Virus record (IMG/VR): IMGVR_UViG_3300046515_000164
Coordinates: 1 to 27,879 of that record
Direction: 5' to 3' (one strand)
DNA from: a virus
Length of the DNA: 27,879 nucleotides
In this document: in pieces, positions 14,953 through 21,741 of the stretch
How the letters are laid out: each line of letters begins with the position of its first letter
How positions within the stretch are numbered: the stretch's first letter is position 1
Position numbers and translations under genes: made by a program
Notes under the pieces: generated by a model
The model's database searches: none
Seen by the model: the letters and a program-made list of their open reading frames with translations, nothing else
Told to the model about the DNA's origin: nothing

Positions 14953-15267
14953 ATGAGTAATAAATCTTTGGAAGAAAAAGCGGCAGTGATGGTCGACCCA
15001 CATGAAACGATGGCCAGTATCGGACAGATCACTGCCGAGCGCGATGCCCTGCAACAGCGCCTGGACAAGGCTGATCGCGCGGCTCAGGAGCTTCAGAAGC
15101 AACTGGACTTGGCAAAGACGCTGATGACCCGTCTGCTGGCGGCGAGTTTTGCGTCGACCGGCAAACCTTCCGCGCCCCTGACAAACTGGGGGCTAAATGA
15201 GATCGACGTTGTCGAACGGGAGATGGCCTGCTATTTGAATCCTACCAACGAGGCGAGTGCCGCTTGA
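14953..15267 (+). CDS. Coiled-coil protein of unknown function
   Basis: The 104-residue product starts MSNKSLEEKAAVMVDPHETMASIGQITAERDALQQRLDKADRAAQELQKQLDLAKTLMTRLLAASFAS and ends with a conserved-looking NWGLNEIDVVEREMACYLNP. Residues 27-60 have coiled-coil heptads. I chose MSNKS because the upstream in-frame codons are arginine- and proline-rich; no clear ribosome site is seen. It lies in plus orientation between antiterminator and late genes, against the flow of late transcription. Function unknown. Confidence 0.6.
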   Translation: MSNKSLEEKAAVMVDPHETMASIGQITAERDALQQRLDKADRAAQELQKQLDLAKTLMTRLLAASFASTGKPSAPLTNWGLNEIDVVEREMACYLNPTNEASAA

Positions 15268-15604
15268 TAGGTCGCGCACTGAACGCCTACAGGTTGCGTA
15301 GATACTGGCTCCAAGCAGAATGCCGCTGTTGGGTTACCACAGCGGTTACCCATCGCGGTGTACCCAACCTGACTGGGCCTGCATGATCGCAGGCCCTTGG
15401 CGCTTCGGGTTGGGGTTACTCATGGGTTATCCCCTCACCAGTGACCGCCGCCCCCGTATCAATGGATGCAAGATTCAGTTCGGTTGATTCCGGTCCGCTT
15501 GAACGAAGGGTTAGGCCTCATGCTGCAATCTTACTTTGGTGGGACGGACTATCTATATTGGGTCGTTCTCTGCCTGTCGCGACAGGCAGCAATCGGCTAA
15601 TAGC
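15268..15604. other. Non-coding stretch with overlapping hairpins, downstream of Q
   Basis: No gene is supported here. It holds two mutually exclusive stems (CCGCTGT 15323-15329 with ACAGCGG 15339-15345; GTTGGGT 15328-15334 with ACCCAAC 15362-15368), a perfect 8-bp hairpin GGGCCTGC/GCAGGCCC (15375-15396) without a T-run, and a 20-base palindrome at 15570-15589. By analogy with lambda the late promoter should lie in this stretch on the minus strand; a TATAGAT element near 15551-15557 is possible, but I see no good -35. Confidence 0.5.
15570..15589. repeat. Perfect 20-base palindrome
   Basis: The sequence CTGCCTGTCGCGACAGGCAG is its own reverse complement. The 16 bases TGGGTCGTTCTCTGCC ending within it (15559-15574) recur exactly at 14691-14706, in the right end of the mer-carrying element. 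It looks like part of a dispersed Pseudomonas intergenic repeat, but that needs a genome search. Confidence 0.7.
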
Positions 15605-15994
15605 TTAAGCAGCTTTCCGCATTTCATCGACAGCACAATCGATCCACGCGATTCCGGCTCTCACTAATTCCCGTGTCTTCCCTTCACTTATGCCGTAGTG
15701 CTTGCCAACCCGAAGCATGGGCCATTTAGCACCGTAGTAAAGCCAAATAATATCGCCCATTTGTCGGTCACGATGTGAGAGCCGCGCAATCGCGCTATCA
15801 ATAGCTCCGGCCCATTCATCTGTGATGCAATAGCTCTTGCTCGCCGACACTTGCGGCATTGCCTGACGCATTAGCGCAAAAGTCGGTGAGATATAGGTTG
15901 GGACACCGGCCCCATCTATCCGCCACCATCCCCACTGCTCCAGCAGGTATTCGGTATCACCCAAAGGTCGGCCTACCGGCTTTCGAATCATCAT
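15605..15994 (-). CDS. Q-type late antiterminator (phage antitermination protein Q family)
   Basis: The 129-residue product contains EYLLEQWGWWRIDGAGVPTYISP, the start signature of the phage antitermination Q family. This is followed by ITDEWAGAIDSAIARLSHRDRQMGDIIWLYY and KHYGISEGKTRELVRAGIAWIDCAVDEM, a sigma-4-like helix-turn-helix. Q proteins let polymerase pass terminators between the late promoter and lysis genes; here the tandem terminators at 13.3 kb are the likely targets. I chose the ATG at 15994, four bases after the upstream stop; the length fits the family. Confidence 0.82.
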   Translation of the reverse strand: MMIRKPVGRPLGDTEYLLEQWGWWRIDGAGVPTYISPTFALMRQAMPQVSASKSYCITDEWAGAIDSAIARLSHRDRQMGDIIWLYYGAKWPMLRVGKHYGISEGKTRELVRAGIAWIDCAVDEMRKAA

Positions 15995-15998
15995 GTTC

Positions 15999-16319
15999 TC
16001 AATCCCCTGTGTAATTCGTTCCGCCGGCACCGCGACGATTGTTCTGTTGGTAGTACGCGGCCGGGCCAGATATCGACGAGCCCTGCTGGAGCACTTCAAT
16101 TTCGCGCTGCGCCTGCTGCAATTTGAAGCTCAGTTGGGTAACTAATTCGTCGGAAGAAAGCACCAACCTACTACCCAGAACAACCCAACCTGAGCCATTG
16201 CAAGCAGTACAAATCCGCTCATAACACACCCCTTCTACTACCGCTTTGCCCTTGCAGGTCGAGCAAGGCTCCAGCTCGATCCGCTCCCTCTTAATGCCAC
16301 GCCCCTGCCCTTTCTGCAT
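15999..16319 (-). CDS. CxxC zinc-binding protein, DnaJ-like finger
   Basis: The 106-residue product carries EPCSTCKGKAVVEGVCYERICTACNGSGWV at residues 17-46: two CxxC(x)G pairs as in the DnaJ zinc repeats. After that comes a coiled region (SDELVTQLSFKLQQAQREIEVLQQ) and a Gly/Asn-rich tail. Small proteins of this type occur just before Q in lambdoid phages. GAGG lies 9 bases before the ATG, and the stop is 4 bases before the Q start. Role unknown; DNA or protein binding is inference. Confidence 0.72.
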   Translation of the reverse strand: MQKGQGRGIKRERIELEPCSTCKGKAVVEGVCYERICTACNGSGWVVLGSRLVLSSDELVTQLSFKLQQAQREIEVLQQGSSISGPAAYYQQNNRRGAGGTNYTGD

Positions 16320-16358
16320 GTTTAAATCCTCTTGTAAGATTAATTTCTGTTTTCGGCT

Positions 16359-17636
16359 TCAGGCCAACCAGCCCGAGGGGTCCAGGGCAACCGGCTTACT
16401 CGCGCGTCTTGCTCCTGTCTTGTCCTGCAATGCATCAAAACCCTGTGCGTCGAGCCAGCCGTGCCACCGCTCCAGGGCGTTGCGCTTTACCACCTCGCCC
16501 ATCGCCTGAAAGTAGGTGCGCTCCAGTTCGGTCAGGGCATGGTTGAGTAGTAGTTTTCCCACCAGTGAATCGACACCGAGGTTGGCCCAGATGGAAGGCG
16601 CCAGTTTGCGCAGGTCGTGACTGGTCCACTCGCCCGCTCCCAATCGGGCAAAAATGGCAAAGGCCTGGCTGCGCGACATCGGGCGCCCCGCACGTGAAGT
16701 CGCCGGAAACAGGTACACCCCGTCGTAACCCTGGGCCCGCTGCTGCGCACGGTAACGTTCCAGAAAAGCCACGGCCTGCGTGGTCAACGGCAACAGGTGG
16801 TCGCGCTTGGATTTAGTGTCATCGGCTGGGATGAACCACTCCCCCGCATCCAGATGGATGTTTTTCCACTTGGCCAGACGGGTTTCGGTGATTCGCGTGG
16901 CATGGGTCAGCATCAACACCAGCAGCGTCACGGCCGTCGGTTCCGTGGTGAACGCTTCACTCCATTCAGCCAGCAGATCCACCACGGCGACGTGTCGCAA
17001 GCGCGCACCCTTGGGCTTGATTTTGGCCTTGGTGAAGTGACTGAACGACACCCCGAGCAGTGGATTCACGGTGATCTTTTTCAGCGTCAAGGCGGCGCCG
17101 AACACCACCTTCAGAACGTCCAAAACCGACTTGACGTAGGACAGGCTGTACTCGGCCTGCATGTGCCAGACCAAGTGTCGATCCAAGGTATCGGCATTGA
17201 GTTTGCCCAAGGGCAAATCCCCCAGAGCGGGAAACAACTGGCAGCGGATCGCCGACAACGACGATCCTCGGCGGCTTTTGGACAGACTGTTATCGGTGTT
17301 CAGGCGCGCGGCATACCACTCCAACACCTGCCCGACCCGCTCCCAACCATCCACCGTGGCAGCAGCCGACGGATCGGCCAACAACCGGGCCTGCACTACC
17401 GGCAAGCTGTCGAGCATTACCCGCGCTGGAACGTCGGGCCAGTTGGCAGCCTTTTTCCATTTGGCGCCCTTGTCGAAACGCACCAGGTGCCAACTGCCTT
17501 TGCTGCGGTCGTGACGGTAACGAAAGCGCAGCGGGTGCCGAGGATCCTTCAGCTCGGTAATGGTCGGGTCGATGGCATGTTGTTTGATGACGGCATCAGA
17601 CAGTTTCACAGTCAGGGTTTTCAAGGGGGCAGTCAT
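16359..17636 (-). CDS. Tyrosine recombinase inside the early operon
   Basis: The 425-residue product has the P4-like integrase layout. An N-terminal arm-type region (residues 1-90) is followed by a SAM-like core-binding domain (about 100-190) and a catalytic domain. The catalytic set is visible: Arg in THATRITETRLAKW (about 248), Lys in DDTKSKRDH (about 275), HDLR (about 340-343), His in LNHALTELE (about 366) and Tyr in RTYFQ (about 375). It therefore looks active. It starts by an ATGA overlap with the upstream gene, so it is part of the replication operon and not next to an att site. A second integrase lies at the right edge of the window. Confidence 0.9.
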   Translation of the reverse strand: MTAPLKTLTVKLSDAVIKQHAIDPTITELKDPRHPLRFRYRHDRSKGSWHLVRFDKGAKWKKAANWPDVPARVMLDSLPVVQARLLADPSAAATVDGWERVGQVLEWYAARLNTDNSLSKSRRGSSLSAIRCQLFPALGDLPLGKLNADTLDRHLVWHMQAEYSLSYVKSVLDVLKVVFGAALTLKKITVNPLLGVSFSHFTKAKIKPKGARLRHVAVVDLLAEWSEAFTTEPTAVTLLVLMLTHATRITETRLAKWKNIHLDAGEWFIPADDTKSKRDHLLPLTTQAVAFLERYRAQQRAQGYDGVYLFPATSRAGRPMSRSQAFAIFARLGAGEWTSHDLRKLAPSIWANLGVDSLVGKLLLNHALTELERTYFQAMGEVVKRNALERWHGWLDAQGFDALQDKTGARRASKPVALDPSGWLA

Positions 17637-17872
17637 TGGTCATCGCCCTTTTTGCCAAGCAGGTCGACCACTTCAAATGTCGAGGGCCACATCCAGGCGC
17701 CGTAGCGCTCGGCCATTGCCTGGTCAACGAACAGCGCCAATGCGTGATCGGGGGTGCTGCCCAAGTCCAACTTGTACGAACAGCAGAACACGGCAAACCG
17801 ATAATTTGCCGAATCCGGAATAGCCAGGCGGCGATCAGGCATCTCCGAGCTGATCTCCATGCGCTTGCCCAT
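17633..17872 (-). CDS. Small unknown phage protein
   Basis: The 79-residue product is MGKRMEISSEMPDRRLAIPDSANYRFAVFCCSYKLDLGSTPDHALALFVDQAMAERYGAWMWPSTFEVVDLLGKKGDDQ. I do not recognise it. It overlaps both the upstream stop and the integrase start by one to four bases, so it is certainly part of the coupled operon. Composition is ordinary and there is no signal or membrane segment. Confidence 0.68.
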   Translation of the reverse strand: MGKRMEISSEMPDRRLAIPDSANYRFAVFCCSYKLDLGSTPDHALALFVDQAMAERYGAWMWPSTFEVVDLLGKKGDDQ

Positions 17873-18372
17873 TAGCCCCCCTTCAGCAGAGATTGCAGGA
17901 GCTTGAATTTATCGAGTGCTTCAGCATTGATCTCGCGCTCTGCCTCAACGGACAACGCCACTTCCTCGATACGCGCGGCGAGCTTTTTCATGCGCTGGCC
18001 GACTTCCTCGGCAAAGCTGATGACCTCGCCAGACAGCACCGCCAATGTATCCAGAGCGCTACCCTCAGGTTTCTTGGTGGTAGCCATGGCCGGCTTGGTA
18101 TCTTTCGACATGCTTTGTTCTCTCTGAGGCGTGATGGTGATGGCGGTGCGCTGGAAGTGTCCGTTAACGGGTTCGCGAATGAGACCAGCGTCCTTCAACT
18201 CGCCCAGGCCGCGACGGACGGCCGGAAACTGGGCGCCCGTCGTTTCGGCAACCATCAAAGAATTGAAAATATCGTGAGCACTCCAGCGCTCCTGGATTGG
18301 CACGACTTGAAATACTTTGCGGGCGAGCGACGATTGCCCGGCGAGCATGTTTTGTTGCTTGGCGGCGTTCAT
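17872..18372 (-). CDS. Unknown protein, possible winged helix plus coiled coil
   Basis: In this 166-residue product, residues 12-75 (LARKVFQVVPIQERWSAHDIFNSLMVAETTGAQFPAVRRGLGELKDAGLIREPVNGHFQRTAI) read like a winged-helix DNA-binding unit. Residues 105-160 (VISFAEEVGQRMKKLAARIEEVALSVEAEREINAEALDKFKLLQSLLKGG) are a long amphipathic helix. It starts at the DnaC stop (TGATG overlap) and runs into the next gene the same way. A DNA-binding accessory factor for replication or regulation is possible but unproven. Confidence 0.7.
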   Translation of the reverse strand: MNAAKQQNMLAGQSSLARKVFQVVPIQERWSAHDIFNSLMVAETTGAQFPAVRRGLGELKDAGLIREPVNGHFQRTAITITPQREQSMSKDTKPAMATTKKPEGSALDTLAVLSGEVISFAEEVGQRMKKLAARIEEVALSVEAEREINAEALDKFKLLQSLLKGG

Positions 18373-19154
18373 CAGAAGCCCTCCTTACCGCGTTGAGATT
18401 CCCACTCGAATGCCACGCCGATGCAGCCGTTTTCGCGGATGCGGTCGACACAGCGCGCACCAATGGCGTCGTTCAGTTCAGTGGGAGACAGGTTGCTGAC
18501 GATGATCGTCGGACGGCATTGCTCGTAACGACCATTGATGATGCTGAACAGAGTGGCCAGCTCGAACTCGCTCTGCTTGGTTGCACCGACTTCATCGAGC
18601 ACCAGCAGGTCCGCGCCAATCACCTCACGCAAGATGTGCGCCTCGGACTCGCCTGAGCGATCATTGAACGTCGCCCGAATCTCGCCGATGAGCGTGCCCA
18701 CCGTGCGGTAAATCGCCTTGACCATGCATTCGTTGATCAGATGACTGGCCGAGGCAATGGCCAGGTGGGTCTTGCCGGTACCGACCTTCCCCAACAGCAA
18801 CATGCAGCGCCCTTCCCGGCGATGCTTCGAAAAGTTGTCGACGTAGTCGCTGCACGCATCCAGGGCAATCTGCTGGGCCGGATTCGACACGACGAAATCG
18901 GCGAATGTCTTTTCCGCGAAACGCTTCGGAATCCGGGCGCTTGAGTGCTGAACTATCCGAAACTGACAGCGCTTGCGCTCGAGTTCTTGCATGTCGCGCT
19001 TGTTGCTCGCGCAGATGGGGCAACCAGACAGCCTGCCGTCCCTGAGAATGACCGCCGAGTAAGGGCCATGATCCAGGCAGCTCGCCGGCTGACGGCCGAT
19101 GACGCCGAATTTGCGGTCCAGTTGAGCGCCGAAGTTAGAGACGGAAAGTGCCAT
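18372..19154 (-). CDS. DnaC-like helicase loader ATPase
   Basis: The 260-residue product has an N-terminal cysteine set (SCLDHGPY...SGCPICASNKRD), a Walker A GKVGTGKTHLA near residue 108, a Walker B DLLVLDEVGA and a sensor 1 segment PTIIVSNLSP. This is the DnaC/IstB AAA+ group; downstream of an O-like gene it should load the host DnaB helicase at the phage origin, as lambda P does. The ATG at 19154 has AAGGAGAA eight bases upstream and was preferred over the upstream in-frame ATG at 19187. Confidence 0.93.
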   Translation of the reverse strand: MALSVSNFGAQLDRKFGVIGRQPASCLDHGPYSAVILRDGRLSGCPICASNKRDMQELERKRCQFRIVQHSSARIPKRFAEKTFADFVVSNPAQQIALDACSDYVDNFSKHRREGRCMLLLGKVGTGKTHLAIASASHLINECMVKAIYRTVGTLIGEIRATFNDRSGESEAHILREVIGADLLVLDEVGATKQSEFELATLFSIINGRYEQCRPTIIVSNLSPTELNDAIGARCVDRIRENGCIGVAFEWESQRGKEGF

Positions 19155-19989
19155 TGGCGTTCTCCTTGGTGCCGGCCTTGTAATCACGACTGTCGAAGCC
19201 GGAGTGCCGACTGGTCGGAAGTGGATGTGCGGGGCTGACCGTTTTGTCGGGGAAGATCCCCGTCCATCCGTTGCTGATCGAAAGGGTCAGCACAGAATCG
19301 GGAGTTGGATGGTTCGCCAAGGCCTTGGCCTGTTGTTCACAGCTCTTGGCGGTGAGGGGTTTGTGGATTTCCTTGCGGTGCTGGCACCAGTCGGCCCAAA
19401 CCTCGACGCTGACGTTTTCCGGCTTGGCCAACAACGGGTCAAACTTTGGCGACTTGCCTGGCGCGTCAGCACCCTGCTTCTCCTGATTACTGGTTACCTG
19501 ATTGGTACCCTGATTACTGGTACCCTGATTTGTCGGAAATTTTTCCGACCCTCCTCGGATTTTTTTCCGACCCTGTTCGGATATTTTTCCGACCTTGCTC
19601 GGAGATTTTTCCGAGGTAGATCGGATTTTTTTCCGACCCGCACACACCTCAGAGGTCGGATATTTTTCCGACCCGTCCAACTTGCGATTCCACTCCTTGG
19701 CCTTCTCGGTCAAACGAAACAAACTGATGTTTGCCGTGTGGGATAGTTCGATCAGCCCGGCGGTCTCGAGCCCTTTGAGAAGTCGGTACGCGGTATCTGG
19801 TTTGTCGGTGAGCAGGGGTAACTCCTCGACGATCTTCCCCTTGCTCAAGGCAAAGAAAATCCCCTTATCGGTCTTGATTGGCCTTGCCCAGCTAGGGCAC
19901 TCGTAGACAAAGGAAAACAGCAGCGCCTGCTGGCAGTTCAACCCCCACTCCAGCGCTTTCACCTGGTTGATCGTGATCGTGAACTGCAT
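19135..19989 (-). CDS. O-like replication initiator with origin iterons in its gene
   Basis: The 284-residue product starts MQFTITINQVKALEWGLNCQQALLFSFVYECPSWARP and has a winged-helix-like N-terminal domain (DKPDTAYRLLKGLETAGLIEL near residue 61-80). A low-complexity middle follows (KKIRSTSEKSPSKVG...SEKFP and NQGTSNQGTNQ), then a C-terminal helical domain (VEVWADWCQHRKEIHKPLTAKSCEQQAKALANH) that would recruit the DnaC-like partner. The repeated amino acids come from DNA iterons inside the gene, as in lambda O. The ATG at 19989 overlaps the upstream stop. I am confident of the role, less so of the exact family. Confidence 0.85.
   Translation of the reverse strand: MQFTITINQVKALEWGLNCQQALLFSFVYECPSWARPIKTDKGIFFALSKGKIVEELPLLTDKPDTAYRLLKGLETAGLIELSHTANISLFRLTEKAKEWNRKLDGSEKYPTSEVCAGRKKIRSTSEKSPSKVGKISEQGRKKIRGGSEKFPTNQGTSNQGTNQVTSNQEKQGADAPGKSPKFDPLLAKPENVSVEVWADWCQHRKEIHKPLTAKSCEQQAKALANHPTPDSVLTLSISNGWTGIFPDKTVSPAHPLPTSRHSGFDSRDYKAGTKENANGTFRL
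19490..19531. repeat. Short tandem repeat of the TGATTACTGGTACCC type
   Basis: Units CTGATTACTGGTTAC and CTGATTGGTACC alternate three times immediately beside the iterons, encoding the NQGT/SNQ stretch of the initiator. It is A/T-richer than the gene and could serve as part of the unwinding region. Confidence 0.6.
19532..19673. repeat. Six palindromic iterons, probable phage replication origin
   Basis: Six copies of a TCGGA-(6-8 A/T-rich bases)-TCCGA unit occur, starting near 19533, 19555, 19577, 19599, 19621 and 19656. The first five are spaced exactly 22 bases apart, two helical turns; the sixth is 35 bases further. Each is a palindrome. Iterons inside the initiator gene are the hallmark of lambda-type origins. 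Confidence 0.85.
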
Positions 19990-19990
19990 A

Positions 19991-20488
19991 TCAACTCTTC
20001 CCACTTGGCGGTGGGGCTGGACGTTTCGATTTGTGCAACTCAATCAGCGCGGTCACTTCCTCATGCCGGGCAGCCAAATGCTTCGCGTGCAAGGCCAGAA
20101 TTTCTGCGGCTTCCGCTGCCGTGATTTCGCCGTCCTCCAGCGCCAGGGCAAGAAACTGGTCAACCCGGCCGCGCTTCACAGAAGTACGCAACGAGCGCTG
20201 GTGCATGTCTACGTTGTCCAGATCGCCAACCTCAGGCAGGCGAACAAATACGCCGCCGTACATCGCGCAGATGTAGTCCGGCAAGAAGGTGGTTCTGGCT
20301 TCAGTCTCAAGCGTGCAGACCTCATCGTCTGTAAGAGGCCTCACGCCTGCCGACTCGTAAATCCGGTTCTTGAAGCGCTTGAGATTCTCCTCGCCAAGAA
20401 AGTCAGAGGCGTATGCAAGTCCGCCAGGGAATGCATTGGCAGAGGCAATGACAGCTTTGCGACGGGTGTCTAGCACTGGCGATTTCAT
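19991..20488 (-). CDS. CII/YmfL-like phage regulator
   Basis: The 165-residue product reads RRKAVIASANAFPGGLAYASDFLGEENLKRFKNRIYESAGVRPLTDDEVCTLE. This resembles the YmfL / phage CII-type pattern (a helix, then 'AFPGG', a helix-turn-helix, then 'NRIYE'). The C-terminus (ITAAEAAEILALHAKHLAARHEEVTALIELHK) is a long helix that probably oligomerises. Its place between cro and O is that of cII. Activation of repressor or integrase promoters is inference from position. Confidence 0.72.
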   Translation of the reverse strand: MKSPVLDTRRKAVIASANAFPGGLAYASDFLGEENLKRFKNRIYESAGVRPLTDDEVCTLETEARTTFLPDYICAMYGGVFVRLPEVGDLDNVDMHQRSLRTSVKRGRVDQFLALALEDGEITAAEAAEILALHAKHLAARHEEVTALIELHKSKRPAPPPSGKS

Positions 20489-20528
20489 CGTCTAGTTTTC
20501 TCTCGGCGCCGTTGCGCTCAAAGTTTGC

Positions 20529-20750
20529 TCATGAAATGGGCAGCATCCGGCGACGCGACCTTTTTGCGCTTTGGACCGGGAATGGTCTGAGCTCTTCAGC
20601 TGTGAAAGAGCCATCTGAGTGTTCAGTTACAAAAATGTCACGGCCAACCTGCAGAGCTTTGTTGAGCGACCCTTGGGACATCCCAAGCAAATTTGCTGCG
20701 TTGGTTTGCCCACGCGCACGAGCAAACTCATCCAGACTTTTTCGGCTCAT
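20529..20750 (-). CDS. cro: Cro-like repressor
   Basis: The 73-residue product is MSRKSLDEFARARGQTNAANLLGMSQGSLNKALQVGRDIFVTEHSDGSFTAEELRPFP. It has a small helix-turn-helix (QTNAANLLGMSQGSLNKAL) and a short beta strand, as in lambda Cro (66 residues). It is divergent from the repressor across the operator region and is preceded by AAGGAGAT. It should start the lytic operon and turn down the repressor. Confidence 0.85.
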   Translation of the reverse strand: MSRKSLDEFARARGQTNAANLLGMSQGSLNKALQVGRDIFVTEHSDGSFTAEELRPFPVQSAKRSRRRMLPIS

Positions 20751-20781
20751 CTCGCCGATCTCCTTTATTAAATACCTACCA

Positions 20782-20810
20782 AGTATCTCCGGCGGAATTT
20801 AATTAATCAA
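20782..20810 (-). promoter_or_regulatory. PR promoter (cro direction)
   Basis: On the minus strand TTGATT (20810-20805) and GATACT (20787-20782) are 17 bases apart, reading into cro. Operator cores overlap both elements. Confidence 0.72.
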
Positions 20811-20850
20811 GCCCGGCGGCATTTGATTAAATATCGCCGCTAGGAATAAT
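20784..20850. promoter_or_regulatory. OR operator region (three CCGGCGG-type sites)
   Basis: The sites are at about 20784-20801 (TATCTCCGGCGGAATTTA), 20811-20828 (GCCCGGCGGCATTTGATT) and, in the opposite sense and more degenerate, 20832-20850. The shared core CCGGCGGnATT recurs at a second promoter at 22.04 kb and nowhere else that I noticed. Confidence 0.75.
20823..20850 (+). promoter_or_regulatory. PRM promoter, probably making a leaderless repressor mRNA
   Basis: TTGATT (20823-20828) and AATAAT (20845-20850) are 16 bases apart. Only six bases separate the -10 element from the repressor ATG at 20857, so the transcript would begin at or next to the start codon, as for lambda cI. Confidence 0.68.
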
Positions 20851-20856
20851 CGTGGA

Positions 20857-21579
20857 ATGAAAAAACGCGAACTCGAAGACTGGGAAAAAGAAGAGTGCTT
20901 GGCACTCAAAGCGGCTGTGGATGCCTTCAACACAGGCAAGTCACGGCGTGACGCCCTGACTCAGGGAAAGATCGCAGATGCCCTAGGCATAAATCAGGGC
21001 TCCGTCAGTTCGTACCTGAACGGCTACAACGCACTGAATGCCAAAGTCGCTAGCGCAATTGCCGGATTGATTTCCAAGCCCGTGGAGTCATTCAGCCCTC
21101 GACTGGCTGATGAGATTGCGAAAATGGCGAAGTCCAGCTTCGAATCCAATGTCGAGGCTGGCCCCCCCATCTATTCCTCACCTCGCAGAATCAATATCGA
21201 AGGCACCGCACAGCTCGGCAGTGAGGGATATTGGACAAGCCTTGACCAGGCAGCTGGCTGGGTTGAGACCTACTCCAGAGATGAGGACGCCTACGCACTC
21301 AGGCTCAAGGGTGACTCAATGGCACCAGCGATCCGTAGCGGATGGGTCGCTGTCTGCGAACCCAATCACCGCCTAGTGCCAGGTGAGTATGTGATGGTCA
21401 CCACCGTTGATGGACAAAGCATGGTTAAAGAACTTCTCTTCGAGACCGAAGAAGAGGTCAGCCTCATGTCGATCAACTCGGCTTACGGCGAGCGGCTGAC
21501 AGTAGCTCGGGTTGATATCGAGAAAATCCATTACGTAGGGGCAATTCTTGCCCCCAGCAAGGTGCTAGGCAGAATCTAA
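20857..21579 (+). CDS. CI-type repressor, LexA/S24 self-cleaving
   Basis: In this 240-residue product, residues 36-60 (QGKIADALGINQGSVSSYLNGYNAL) are a helix-turn-helix. Residues 99-102 (VEAG) hold an Ala-Gly bond where LexA-like proteins cut themselves. Ser154 in KGDSMAPAI and Lys191 in QSMVKELLF form the S24 dyad with the usual 37-residue spacing. Induction by RecA-dependent self-cleavage after DNA damage is therefore expected. It maintains lysogeny by holding the operators at 20.8 and 22.05 kb. It is followed directly by an intrinsic terminator. Confidence 0.94.
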   Translation: MKKRELEDWEKEECLALKAAVDAFNTGKSRRDALTQGKIADALGINQGSVSSYLNGYNALNAKVASAIAGLISKPVESFSPRLADEIAKMAKSSFESNVEAGPPIYSSPRRINIEGTAQLGSEGYWTSLDQAAGWVETYSRDEDAYALRLKGDSMAPAIRSGWVAVCEPNHRLVPGEYVMVTTVDGQSMVKELLFETEEEVSLMSINSAYGERLTVARVDIEKIHYVGAILAPSKVLGRI

Positions 21580-21628
21580 ATTTGAGCCCTTCGATTTGTC
21601 TCTAATTCCCTTGTGCACCTCCCTCCTG

Positions 21629-21652
21629 AAGCCCGCAAATTGCGGGCTTTTC
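21629..21652 (+). terminator. Intrinsic terminator of the repressor gene
   Basis: AAGCCCGCA and TGCGGGCTT form a perfect 9-bp stem with a 3-base loop followed by TTTTC. Confidence 0.85.
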
Positions 21653-21741
21653 TCAGTTAAATAATTGTTTTTAATCGTTAATCTTTAGCGCTTAGGGTTC
21701 AAGCCATTCACTGTGTATCCATACAAAAATGGAGCAGTGCT

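Noticed and set aside
16797-17705. 302-codon plus-strand frame opposite the internal recombinase
   Set aside because: Antisense of a gene with a complete catalytic set; no independent support.
19532-19673. Regular repeats that might suggest a CRISPR array
   Set aside because: Units are short palindromes on a 22-base period within a coding frame, with no unique spacers of 30 bases or more; origin iterons fit better.
20490-20528. boxA/nutR search downstream of cro
   Set aside because: No boxA-like sequence on the minus strand in the short gap; only the PL leader has one.
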